DNA from: Nephrocerus scutellatus
Taxonomy: Eukaryota; Arthropoda; Insecta; Diptera; Pipunculidae
Length of the DNA: 64,000 nucleotides
NCBI GenBank assembly: GCA_947095585.1
Contig: OX352761.1
Span: forward strand, 112,517,890-112,581,889
Reading direction: 5' to 3'
A program made the position numbers and the translations under genes. The first letter of the stretch is position 1. Each line of letters opens with the position of its first letter. Under the pieces are notes generated by a model. That model was not told the DNA's origin and ran no database searches. It saw only the letters and a list, made by a program, of their open reading frames with translations. This document shows, in pieces, positions 9,716 through 20,475 of this stretch.

Positions 9716-11640
9716 GAAAATTTATACAAATAAATTGATATAATAACATCTCAGATGTGGGGCTACCACGTTTAAGGTAAAATACAAGCAATTATTTTCA
9801 AAAAAATGTGATAAAATTCCGAGGCATAACGGTACAAACAAGCAGGGAGCTGGCAAGGAAGCTAGATGAACTGGGAGTGGATTCTCCACTAAACGCTACA
9901 ACCGGGCAGCCCAGAAATCTACTCACCGCTTCCAAACACAGGGATTTATAGTTAGACAACCTTCAGCACACTTTAGAAAACCTTCCGCATCGTAATAATC
10001 TTCCGTTCAACCGAACATTCCAGGCGCCGTTACGACACCCCTTCAGTCAACCAGCCCTACGTCACCAGATGAACAACGAGCCCAAGACGACGACATCCTC
10101 ATCGAAAAACTGGGAAAAAAAGGAGATCCTCAACCTCCGCCGAGAGTTTCAGGCGCTCGAGGAACAAATTAACAGCACCCAACTGCAAAACCTCAGCATC
10201 AATGAAATCAAAAAACTGGTGCCAGTGTTCAGTGGCGACGATGCGTACGCAGTCGAAAACTGGGTGCAAGATTTCGAAAACGTCCTGCGCACCAGTACAG
10301 CGAACAACAACTCCAGGCGCGGGGCAGGCAAAAAGGCGAAATCCCATCACAAGGCAACATCGCAGAAGAGGAAATAATCGGCTTCATCATTGAGGGACTA
10401 CGTGACAGGACAGCCTACCTCTTGATATTGTATACAGCAATCTCACTTCAACAACTAAAAAACCTGCTGCTGAAGTATGAAAAGAAGCGTTCATCTGATC
10501 AACTAGAATCGGCATAAGATCGAGCTCTGCCCCATGCACCACACATGCACATGCACCAGCGTGCTCCGGACTCATGCTTTCGCTGTAGAAGTACCACACA
10601 TATTCTAAAAGAACCTTCACAGCATTAAAAAAGAGCCAGTCCCGTTTGGTACAATCCACGTCGACCACTTAGGACCACTGCCTTCGATTAAGTCCAAGCG
10701 AAAACATCGATTAGTTGTAATCGATTCCTTCACACAAAATTTGTCAAATTGCTTCCAGTCTACTCCATTAGTTCGAAAGAAGTAATATGTCCACTAAAGA
10801 AATATTTCGAGTCTTACATCAGACCTAGAAGGATCATCTCTGACAGAGGGACCTGTTTTACTTTAGAATTTGGCGAGTTCCTCCTCCAGAATAACGTAAA
10901 TCATATAAAGGTGGCTGTAGGTTCCCCCCCCCAGGCAAACGGTCAAGTGAAACGAGTCAATCGCATTTTAACTCCGATGTTGAGCGAGTCAATACAGCAT
11001 TCCGATTGGTCCAGCAAGCTTAGTGAGATTGAGTTTGCTATCAACAATACCGTCCACAGTACTACGCGGAAAAGCCCATCGGTTTGGAGTTGGCCAGAGG
11101 GGGCCGGTCGTACATTGGTTGACCGAGTACTTAGACGAACAGGTCACCCACGATCGTGACTTAACTACTATACGTTCAACCGCCTCAGCGGCTATATCGT
11201 CTTCTCAGCAGTACAGTCAGCTTCGCTTTGAGGGTAACCATAGGCCAGCTGAAGTTTTTAAGGCAGGTGATTTCGTGGTCATTAAGAACGTAGATATTTC
11301 ACCCGGAAATAAAAAGCTTTTACCAACATTGAAAGGGCCATATATCATTCATAGGAAACTTAGTAACGACCGCTATGTACCATACTTTTAGGCCGTAAGA
11401 TTATTTGAAATGTAACCGCCTGTAAGTTTGAATCATAATATACTGGTCAAAAATGTAGTCAAACCGGTTTGTGCGGTTTGCCCGATTTTTCTGAAAGAAC
11501 ATGATTGTACATGTAGTTTATATTTTATAATCAATATATTTATTCATGTTATTGAATTATCTTCATTTTCTCTTATATCGACATTGTGTTCTTTTTTCAG
11601 TCTCAGCGGAAGTGATAATAACAAACCTAATTTTTTCTAA
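9716..11640 (+). mobile_element. Gypsy-like LTR retrotransposon remnant (gag plus integrase, pol core deleted)
   Basis: A gag-like frame (about 9,820-10,610) includes a SGDDAYAVENWVQDFENVL motif typical of Gypsy gag (10,231-10,287). It ends near a partial zinc knuckle, CFRCRS. Protease, RT and RNase H are missing. From about 10,620 the sequence is integrase: HVDHLGPLPS, a VIDSFT motif, SDRGTCFTLEF (about 10,838), then PQANGQVKRVNRIL (about 10,931-10,975), then a C-terminal segment with FKAGDFVVIKN and LKGPYIIHRKL up to about 11,390. The usual catalytic Glu of the NGQVER motif is Lys here (codon 10,950-10,952). Several frameshifts, one beside a C9 run at 10,924-10,932, make it non-functional. 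No intact LTR pair was found. Confidence 0.85.
11584..11614. repeat. right arm of 31-bp inverted repeat flanking the Gypsy-like remnant
   Basis: Reverse complement of 9,685-9,715 with one mismatch. It lies about 190 bp after the last recognisable integrase residue. Confidence 0.75.
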
Positions 11641-12220
11641 ACGATATCTGCATTACCGAAGCCTTCGTAGATTTAGCTGACAAAGAGTCCTCTCTTAGAA
11701 TCTTAATTCAGAGTGATATTTACTTAGCATCCAATCCTGGGATACGTATCTAAGTATTGGTTAAGTGGTTTTTCTAATACAGTTCTGTTAATGGCTGTTC
11801 CAATTGGCTCGAGGTAAAGTATTGCACTACTTTGAAATAATAGTCCATTGCTAATGCTATTCTGTTCGCGGACGTGGTCAACATCTACTTGTTTTATGCC
11901 ATCAATCCTTAAAAAAAAACACCTTAAGATATGGCTGCACGTTATTTTATAATAAAAAAAACGCCAACCAATGGCAAAAGCCAATTGCCAACTTCAAAAG
12001 AAGACACACAGCAATCCCTGTCAGCCATATAGTCAATCATCAGCTAACACTTCAATAATCCCTTCACTGAAAACATCATGTTCCTTAGGAGGACAAATAA
12101 ATCTGACAACTCTTCATCACAATATGTTGTCCGCAACAGAAGGAAGGACATTGGCAAGCTTATTTTACTCACAATATATTTAACTCACGTACAAACGGGC
12201 TGCCTCCACCCCCTAATTAG
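11641..12220. other. spacer, no gene recognised
   Basis: Short overlapping frames on both strands around 11,724-12,183 have no recognisable similarity. Confidence 0.35.
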
Positions 12221-12445
12221 GTGATGAACATGAAATTTTCATGTTTACTTATGGCATCTATTCTTTTACTCCTTTTTTACTTTGACTCTTCGCCGATAAA
12301 AGCGCAGCCCGAGGCTAAGCTCCTTCAAAAAACCGCAAAAAACCGAATAATACATGAAGCAAATACAAACGGGTCGTTCGTTTTATCCTTTTTGTATGCA
12401 CCGTATTATGATAAATTGTTCAACCTGTCAATATGTCGATTTTAA
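12221..12445 (+). CDS. hypothetical small secreted-type ORF
   Basis: 74-codon frame starting with MMNMKF, followed by a hydrophobic stretch (ASILLLLFYF, residues about 12-21) and a plausible signal-peptidase site near SSPIKA-QP. The rest is a short polar tail. An overlapping frame (12,354-12,569) is cysteine-containing and extends the open region, so one indel could join them, but no splice site argues for this. No family is recognised. Neighbours are transposon remnants, and a chance hydrophobic ORF in AT-rich DNA is the main alternative. Confidence 0.2.
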   Translation: MMNMKFSCLLMASILLLLFYFDSSPIKAQPEAKLLQKTAKNRIIHEANTNGSFVLSFLYAPYYDKLFNLSICRF

Positions 12446-13834
12446 AATCATGTCCTGTCAAGGGACAATTATGCGAAAATTTTGTTCAACAATTCGAACG
12501 AGTATTGAGTGCCACTTGGTATGGAGAATTCGTCCCTTTTTCACTTGTTGTGGGTGGATGAAAGTTTAAAATGTTGGTCACATATGATGTCCATTTCTTT
12601 TTTGTAAATTTAAGAATAGTTTTTTAGCGGCTCAACCCTTTTACAACAAACCCTTGGCTTCATACTTCCCACAACTTTGTTGGCTTTTGTTGTTATCTTA
12701 GATCTTAAAATTGTGACCGTGTTACCGTAACTTTATTGGTACAGTATACTTCTGATTTTATGGTTTGAGACCATCAACCGATATGTTCCCATTTGCAAGT
12801 TTTGTGTGACATTCCGTTGGCAAAAATCGACTGTCTGTCATCCCTTCCCAAGAATTAAGAAACAAATAAAAGTTTAAAAATAAATAAAAAAAAATCTTCC
12901 ACTTGCAACCATCCATCTATCCATTCATCCATCCATCCACCCACACATTGTATGAACTGTCCTGCTAACGTTTATGTCATTCATGTCATGTGTCAACTTA
13001 CATTGATCCAAAGGATAATAAAGTACAACAAATATCCTTCTGAATTAACTCATATGCAGTAAATAGGATGGCGTGTTGTTTGGCTGATGGAATTTCCATA
13101 AATTCGCAAAGAATTTTTATACTTGAACCCGCAATGGCATGCGATGTGCTCGTAGGTACGTAAATTTAACAATCTGACGACATAAATTACAGTTTATCGC
13201 TTGTTATCGCATGTTGTAACGTGACGAAATGCCTCGCACTTTCTGAATGAAGATTGATGGTTCGGTTGACTGAAGAATGACATAAACAAAAATGTTAACA
13301 GGTCAATATCCTTTGACCGTAATCCCTATTTTGTCATATAGTTGCATTATATATCAAATTGTCTTGTGTCTTCGTTACATTTGTAGTCTCATTCATAATA
13401 AAATTTGTTCCGCGCGGCGTTGTTATTGCCATTACAATGTTCCTTCGACAGCAGTTAACGAATTGTAAAAGAAGGACCTTAACTGATAGCCAGTTGGAAG
13501 CTAAACTTTTACGGTAGATCGTCTGCGTTGCTGCACGGATACAGTTCGCATAAAGCTGAATGTTACTTTTATTTTTTTTTGTTTCGTACCGAAATGCAAT
13601 ACTTTTAATCTACCGACGTTATATTATGCCATCCCTTATTTGGTTTCCTATACTCCTTTTCACATAGAGTTAGAATTTTTGATAATTCAATATGCTCGAA
13701 CATAGGCAGACCTCACAATGAGATTCCCATAATCACTACATCCCTAGTTATTGAAAGTATAATAAAAAAACCCATAAATTTTTTTTATGTAAATTCTCTA
13801 ATAACTAAACTATAAGCTTATGCGCTGCATACAG
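12446..13834. other. spacer with (ATCC)n microsatellite
   Basis: No coding sequence recognised. An imperfect CATC/ATCC microsatellite lies at about 12,910-12,943. Elements from 13,430 to 13,570 are less AT-rich but unidentified. Confidence 0.4.
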
Positions 13835-14960
13835 GCACATAGTCATTATAGTATGGCGTGATCTGATGCCGCTAAAGGGAATGATTCTTAAACATTATGT
13901 ATGCGAGCCCCCAGACCGACCCCGGGGCATTATTACTACAAAATTTTAATAGAAAGTGTTGTCATCGCAAATGTCTGCAATGTTTCAATAAAATCGGGCT
14001 TTGGGAAGTGGCTTAAAAGTTGATCGACAGAACCATACCGACGCGAAGTTAATATAGAGAATTTTAAAAGGAAAGGATCTTTCTGATACGACGAACTAAC
14101 TCCGCCATAGCCGGTCACAAGCCCGTGTTGTGAAAGGAGGAGTGGGGCGGAGCGAAACCTCGTCAAACAACCATGATTCGTCTGCCCCAGACAATGGACC
14201 CATCGTGCAGGGGCCATAGGCAGGGTTACGACGGCTGGTGATTTGTGGGTTTGGGGATCTCACAATCACCAGTGCTAACAAATGAAAACGAAATTAAGAT
14301 AAGGTGCTTTTATATTAGACCTCAATATATAAAATCGACAGGGAGTGCTTGTGTTGTACTGGCTCTTTCATGACTCATACATTGCTATTTTTGCAGCCCA
14401 TGTTGTCTGGCTGATTGAGGTGGCTCAGTCAGAGGTGATCTATTGACCTTACATTAGAGGTGATCTATTGGCGATACATATGGAAAACTGAGCGGGATTG
14501 CGTTCGCTATAATGGAGTCTCACGACTATGAACTTTGCGAACCCGTTCAATACGAGTGCGACCTCGTTTTACTCTTGGTTGTTATAGACAAAAGTCATGA
14601 ATATAGTAATGATGGACGATCGAAAGAAATTTGATCGCTACCATGTTTGATACATAAAAGAACGAAAGTTATTTGAAGGCTGACTAAAGACATTGTAAGT
14701 TGAAAGAACAAGTAAGGCACGAGTGAAACCTCGTTTTACTCATAGTAGACCAAAGTATGTTTGATATCATGAAAGTAGTAATGATTGACGAACGAAAGTT
14801 ATTTGATTGATACTAAGACTAGAGACAGATTAGTAGCAAAAAAAATTGAAGACTTACTAAAGACCTTGTAAGTCAAAAGAACAAGGAAGGCATAAAAAAG
14901 AGTTGGACGGAGTTGGGTCTTAGGGTCCATAAATTGATTGATCCTGAAGAAATAAAGTGA
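13835..14960 (-). repeat. dispersed repeat family R, copy 1
   Basis: Two sections match other parts of the window by eye. On the minus strand, 14,060-13,840 aligns with 39,812-40,010, including an identical 20-base block (AATTCTCTATATTAACTTCG) and a shared AAAGCCCGATTTATTG-like and GCGGCATCAGAT motif. On the plus strand, 14,090-14,285 aligns with 52,165-52,345 (CCGGTCACAAGCC, TCTGCCCC and CAGGGTTACGA motifs), and the segments after it share a GGTGATCTATTG motif and further blocks to about 14,900. There is no coding capacity. It is probably a transposon-derived repeat, of unassigned class. Confidence 0.6.
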
Positions 14961-15159
14961 TAGACAAGAACGAATAAGTAAATAAATAGTCACATAATGT
15001 AGTCGTCTGTGGTGCAAATGCTAATTAGGTGAGTGGTGGAGGGGGTGTTTCCAAGGTCATGGTCAAGGCGGACATAAGGAAATCGCTTAATGCCGAAAGA
15101 TGGAAAAGAAATGAGGGGTTTACTCCTCATAAAATAAATCCTGATTCGACGAACTATAA

Positions 15160-15397
15160 TAATAATATTTACCGCGACGGCCCATTGCGGTCTTCTTCTC
15201 GCGACGATTCGTGTTGTGCATTTGCAAATGAAAGTAACCTACAATTTAATGCCGTATCCCAAAGGCAAATTAAGAACCTTTTCGTGACAAGTTATTACCG
15301 TGACGTGAGAAATACTTTTAGTGTTTCTGGGTTTCAAACCTCGAACCTCCCGCTAGGAAATCCAACTGACTAACCATTAGAGCCACAGTGCCCACAT
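15160..15397 (-). mobile_element. tRNA-derived SINE, copy 1
   Basis: Read on the minus strand from 15,397, the head is tRNA-like. It has an A-box-like segment (TGGCTCTAATGGTTAG) about 10 bp from the start, then a GCGGGAGGTTCGAGG segment, then a B-box-like GGTTTGAAACC (15,330-15,340). The body continues with motifs shared with copies at 34,585-34,886 and 20,296-20,475 (AGTAATAACTTGTCACG-like block, CGGCATTAAATTGTAGGT block) and ends near an AATATT-type repeat. The acceptor arms do not pair, so this is not a functional tRNA gene. An apparent 114-codon ORF on the plus strand here is antisense to the SINE. Confidence 0.75.
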
Positions 15398-16136
15398 AGG
15401 CGAACTATAGCCTAATTATTAATATATTGCCTAATATGGAGAAAGATTTAGAAGTGATTATTAGCAAATCCATTAGCGGAACAAAATTGGATTCAAACGA
15501 AGCCACTCGACAGTGATAGTGACCGAATTTATTCAGATGTCAACTGATGACGTCTGCCTGATGTCTAGTGGATATCGAAAAAGGTCTTTGACACGGTTTG
15601 GATCCACGCGCTGATTTGTAAAATCGCTGACGATCTTCCACAGGACACAGTAACGGCGCCAATTTTGTTCATTAAAGAAATTCGATGCATTTTGGGCATA
15701 CTGCGAAACATGGAAGTTTATACAATTAGCTATTTAATTGCGCTTCTTCTGGGATGCTCGAATTCTGATATACGACGATAATGAAAAAACTTGCAGACTT
15801 GCACACTTACTAATGGTTTTCCTTTAATTTAACGAAGGTCATAACGCTCTGTTGGTCAGATTACTTCACTTTTCACTGTACCCCTTCATCTTAAGTCCAC
15901 AGATCATGTTGCTGTTTATCCACTCTCGGATAAGTATGTTATCTTTTACTGATTCGGCCAGTGTAAGGATATATATAGGCTGCTGAAGCAGCCTTGGTGT
16001 TATGTAAGTCTATTTGCAGAATATTAAACATTTCACATTACAACTTAACTTATCCCATTTTCTGCTGAGGCAGATGTAGGCATCTTTGGCCACCGAGGAT
16101 GCGCCGGCATCATCCGCCTCGCACCTCGATTCTTCT
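15398..16136. other. spacer, no gene recognised
   Basis: Mixed composition with no convincing frame. A possible RT-like phrase near 15,585 (SGYRKRSLTRFGS in one frame) is too short to support. Confidence 0.3.
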
Positions 16137-16440
16137 ATTACTGTGATGTCGGCGTTCTCTCATTGCGAGTCCGACAGGCATACCTCGACTCGACGGAGAA
16201 AAGGCCGTCTATCCTTCTGGCCGGGTCGTCGCTGAAACGACGAGCCTAGTGTATACCTCCCCTGGTAAAGTTTCCCACCACTATACTTTTATTACTGTGA
16301 TTTCGGCGTTCTCTACTTGCGAGTACGACAGGCATTCCTTGACAGACTTGACGGAGAAAAGGCCGTCCAACCTCCTGGCCGGGTTGTCGCTGAAACGACT
16401 AGCCCAGTATGTACCTCTACTGGTAGGGTTCCCCACCGTG
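16137..16440. repeat. tandem duplication, two units of about 154 bp
   Basis: The unit starting ATTACTGTGATGTCGGCG at 16,137 recurs at 16,291 (offset 154 bp) with substitutions throughout. Both contain GACGGAGAAAAGGCCGTC and GTCGCTGAAACGAC blocks. GC content is higher than in the surroundings. On the minus strand the duplicated unit stays largely open (frame 16,281-16,532). It may be part of a decayed retrotransposon ORF1 with an internal repeat, but no domain is recognised. Confidence 0.7.
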
Positions 16441-17099
16441 TCTTGATCCGATGTAGCCTTATCGGCCTCATCCGAAGTCGATAGCCCTCTTAGTCGTTTA
16501 AGCGGAGCTAGGGATTCCTTCATGATTACCATTGTGGTTGATCCAATTTTTAGTTAGAAGATTGGGGTTGCTGGCATATGTATAATCTAGAGGAGCTCTT
16601 CATGCCTCCTTCGTTCGGTTGGAAGCCAGATGCGTGCTATTGGCATGTTACTAGCTGCCGCAAGATTTTCGCCTGGCCAGATCTCAGCTCCTCCCAGATT
16701 ACCTACTGAGAAATCTACTGATCTCTGGTCAAAACATGCAGTCAACTTGACATGTCTTTGGTACCATCCTCCATCTTTGCAGAATGGAAGGGGGTTCCGG
16801 ATTATCTCTCAAGACCTTTAGAAACACGCAACTTTTTGCATTATTTCTTTCTAAAATTACATATTTTTTTTAATGTCTATGACAGCAAGCACCGGAGCGG
16901 GTTCTTCAAAGACGTCACAAAACAGCTTTGATTTGTGCCCATTTAGAGTATCTGACTGACTGACTAACTCCTGAACTGAACCTCAGCCTTTTCAGGGTTT
17001 TAGGGTTTTTGACGTAGTCGGTCCTTTTATTCGCCCATGCTATGAAGTGTCTTTGTTCTTTGGTGAGTTGCTTCTCAGGAAATGAAGGGTGTTGTTGTT
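16441..17099. other. spacer, probably decayed retroelement sequence
   Basis: GC content is closer to the LINE remnants than to the AT-rich blocks, but no motif is recognisable on either strand. Confidence 0.3.
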
Positions 17100-17450
17100 G
17101 CTAGTCATTGGCATTGGGACCTGGAGATCGGTAACCTTAACTAACATAGAGGAAGAACCACCTTTGTGGTTCGAGTAACTCGCCTTAGATGTTTCCGGAC
17201 TCGGGTTTCAGCTTTTAGAGAGCGCCGATTTTGGTTTTTGTACGTTGTTTAAAATTTTAGTTAATTTTTGAACCTACGAGTGTCTGAGAAAGGGTTGTCC
17301 GCCTGTGCAGGTACGGCTGAATAAAGCCCGAGGTCGGCAGGTATTTTAAGGGCTCCGTTCACGACTGGGATTTGTTAATTAGACCTCCAGCATAACCGAT
17401 CATCGTCTCGCGTCACATGACACCTTGGTCCAGCCCATTCGCTGTCATTT
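17100..17450 (-). repeat. repeat shared with 19,900-20,235 (probable LINE 5'/ORF1 region)
   Basis: Aligns by eye with 19,900-20,235: matching CACGAGTG...GAGAAAG, GGCAGGTAT, ACGACTGGG and TGACACCTT...TCCAGCCCA blocks in the same order. The second copy lies immediately upstream (on the minus strand) of a LOA-like endonuclease, so both are probably ORF1 or 5' regions of that family. No protein domain is identified. Confidence 0.5.
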
Positions 17451-18384
17451 AGTGTGACTTTCCCCACTTCTAAGTCACTTGAGTTCGTCCGTTTTAGTTC
17501 CACAACCGAATCGTGAAACTGGAATCGACAGCACTGCGAATATATATGTGTATATAATATGTATCTAATTTTTATACATTATTGGTCTCAAAGACTTTAA
17601 ACCCTGCTATGCTATTGCAATGTCTCAAAGTGTTTCTGTCGTTCTTCTTTGAGTGTCGAGTCTCAATCTAAGGACATCTTCAAAAGTTGGATGAGTAGAA
17701 TGTCTTGATGAAGTTGGTTAATCTTAAAAAACTGCCTGAAGTTTTTATAAATATCTCGTTAATCTAATACATAAGTAGACAACATCCGGTAATGTAGCTT
17801 CGCACAGAACTTTTGCAGACCCAAAAATAAATTAAATTTAAAATAAACACATCCTCAGGATTTAGTTGTTCGTTCGTTGTGTGACTTAAATCCCATGCAT
17901 GTCGTACTGCACGTAATTGGATGCATGATGCAAGTGCAAGAGTTATCCTTTCCCTGTTACGTAAACGCTACAAGTCCAGCTCCTGGTTTTATAAATTACA
18001 CTTTACAAGAAATTCTATTTTTATTTTAAAAAGCCTTATCTACAAAAAGATAACTTTGCAATCCTTAAACAATTTTAGTAAAATCAGCAAATAATCGTGA
18101 AAGTCATTTCGTTGGGCAATATCATACTTAAGCGTACCACGGGAGTAACTTAGTTCTCCCGATGCCCTTATCCTTAGGCAGAATACTATCACGTACGAAT
18201 ATGTTTCATTCTCTGTCCATCGCCATCTGGATGTGTGTTGAGATGTCGTGCTGCGAAAGTTCAATCTTTGGCTAGAAGTGAAACTCACTCTACGAATAGA
18301 AATCCTGTTGTCAGAACGGATGAATGCATTTAAGGGATTATGCCGTTGTCCCGAGGAACTTTTGTGGATACGCCGGGACTTTAT
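17451..18384. other. spacer, no gene recognised
   Basis: AT-rich with only short frames. Nothing recognised. Confidence 0.35.
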
Positions 18385-19562
18385 CTATTTAAATAACACT
18401 CCTGTTTTCTGTAATGGTTGTCGTTAAACAAAAGGAATCGAAAATATCTACCTTGGTTTAGTATTTTAAAGCACCTCTGCAGAGGTACAATGGAGCAAAC
18501 GGTGCTTTTTGTTCTTCGTAAGAAGCGCAAGATACTACTAATGTACGCATATTTTAGATCCATAAGGTCGTTGTAAAAGAAAGCTCCTAGTTGAAGCTTA
18601 CGTTTTTGGGAGAGGGCTGCGCACGTACAGAGAAGATGAAGAATGGTCTCCTCCTCCTCCTCGTCCATGAGAAGACGCCAAGCCTATCTTGCAGGTTTGG
18701 CTGTGAGACAGTGTCCCGTGATGACACCTATAATAGCACCGATGTGCAGTATTTTTTGAGAGATCAAACACTTGGAGCGTTTCGGATCCAGCTTAGGCAA
18801 GATCCCTTTGACCACCTACGAAAAGTTTTTACGTTAGCATCCCTCTTTAACATGAGTTTTCATGTAGCGATTGGCATGCCTAGATGCCAATCACGAATCC
18901 CTATGCCCCGACACCCATAATAGGTGAATGCTGTACTGCTCCGCCATCTCCGTGAGAGATGATCAGCAGTTATGGGCTGAAATAGGGTTCGTAGAGACAG
19001 ATTCGAGGGATTTCAGCGCCACTTGGCTATTCGAGAAAATGCAGATATGGATATGACATTTCTCTTCACCCAAGACAAGACTTCATTAGTCGCCATTATT
19101 TCAGACACAATCAGGTTTGTGCTTAGAATGTAATCAAAAAGATACTCACCTCTACAGTTGATGTCGGAACTGTCCTACACCGAATGATGAGCGTTTGCAT
19201 CACATTCGATTATGAGGCAGATGTTTTTTGTTTTTGCCTCAGCGATGAATCCCTCAAGATAAGCGCCAGGAAGAAATCCCAGATACTTATCCAGTAGGAC
19301 TTGCGCAGCGGTGACATCTCGATCGCTCAAGTTAGGGAGTAAAAATACATTTAGAGCTTTTCATTAATATGTAGGATCTAGGGTTACCTTTATCTGCCAC
19401 ATATAGTAGGTAATATCCAGGAGTCCTGAGTCGATGAACCAGGTTGTTCACAATCCATAGTTCTAAGATCAGGATGATGTCCTCTCCATCTTTCATCAGA
19501 CGTAGAAGAAGGGCCGAGGCCTTTTTGGAGTGTTGAAGGTTAATCTGCACTAACCGCCGCAT
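18385..19562 (-). mobile_element. LOA-like retrotransposon with reverse transcriptase deleted (copy B)
   Basis: On the minus strand, 19,562 to about 18,950 encodes an apurinic-type endonuclease start: VQINLQHSKKASA, then ILELWI (usual QEPW), then a GNPRSYILMKSS block. Broken frames follow, containing NLSDRDVTAAQVLLDKYLGF and ICLIIECDANAH. Directly after this, near 18,920, comes a GMPIAT-KLMLKRDAN segment (normally found after RNase H), then a DEEEEETILHLLCTCAAL tail. The entire RT and RNase H are therefore missing. The C-terminal part matches 33,945-34,250 of the plus-strand copy. Multiple stops make it a pseudo-element. Confidence 0.75.
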
Positions 19563-20235
19563 TATTACTACAGCTAGGCAGAGGAACCTTCACCACGGTA
19601 TTTTCCAGGTCTTCCCTTTCTGAGGGCGAACTAAAAAGTTCGTCCTCATTACGGATTCCGTTTCCAAATCCGACAGAGGGTCGACGATGGAGGCAGAAAA
19701 CAGTCACGGGGTCACCGGAGTTGTTGGAGCATCATCAACCATTAAGGGAAAGGTGACGGATGCTCCGGGGCCGGGAACGTGGAGTTCTATGTCTGATGAA
19801 TGGGGGGGGGGTAGTTTACTTGCGTCTACCACGTTCTTATTGTAGACCCGAAGTGTGATATGATCCCATCAAAATCTTATGATGCCTTTAGTCTTCGCCA
19901 GAGAGGAATCCCTGCTGGTTGACCACAACGATCGCGGATCTGTAGAAACCCTTTTTATCCTTCACCTTAGCGACTCTTCAGTCGTGAGTCGGTCTTTGAA
20001 ATTGTTGGTTCTAGAATTTATGTGTTGTTGCAATTTTGAGCCCACGAGTGGCGGAGAAAGGAGGTCGATCTTAACAGAGATCCATAGTATACAGATGTGG
20101 CTAGATGTTCTAGAGGGCGCCAGGTATCCGGATCCACCGTAAACGACTGGGTTATTTTTAAAAGCTGGACTGGTGGGCTGATTATCGGCACGGTACCTAT
20201 GACACCTTAATCCAGCCCAGGGGATAAGGATGGCT
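19563..20235 (-). mobile_element. probable 5'/ORF1 region of the LOA-like copy B
   Basis: Contiguous with and upstream of the endonuclease block on the minus strand, and its distal half is shared with 17,100-17,450. No ORF1 domain could be read through the stops. A 10-base G run lies at 19,802-19,811. Confidence 0.4.
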
Positions 20236-20295
20236 TTAGGGTGGAAGAACAGCAGGTACAAGGCGGGAATGGGAGAGATAATGAAGGTTGAAGAG

Positions 20296-20475
20296 TCTCT
20301 GTGGGTTTCAATGGTTAGTGCGTCGGATTACTGAGCGGGAGGTTCAAAATACAGATACCAGAAAAACATCAGCAAGTTTTTTCATGGTCCCATCTGTCGT
20401 GAATATCTGACAAACCTTCGGGAGTAATAACTGTCATGAGAAAGTTTCTCAGTTTGCGTTTTCCCCGAATTTTTT
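20296..20475 (+). mobile_element. tRNA-derived SINE, copy 3 (degenerate B box)
   Basis: The plus-strand head (TTTCAATGGTTAGTGCG, GCGGGAGGTTC) matches the heads of the copies at 15,397 and 34,886. The body block at about 20,420-20,455 (AGTAATAACTGTCATGAG, then AGTTTCTCAGTTTGC) matches their bodies. The B box has decayed to GGTTCAAAATA. Head and body occurring together in a third place is the strongest evidence for a real SINE family. Confidence 0.7.

Noticed and set aside
10099..10668. Minus-strand ORFs over the Gypsy-like gag
   Set aside because: They are shadows of the plus-strand gag frame, which carries the recognisable SGDDAY...ENVL motif.
15029..15373. 114-codon ORF on the plus strand
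   Set aside because: It is antisense to the SINE copy and has no similarity or context; the analogous frame 34,675-34,920 is the same artefact.
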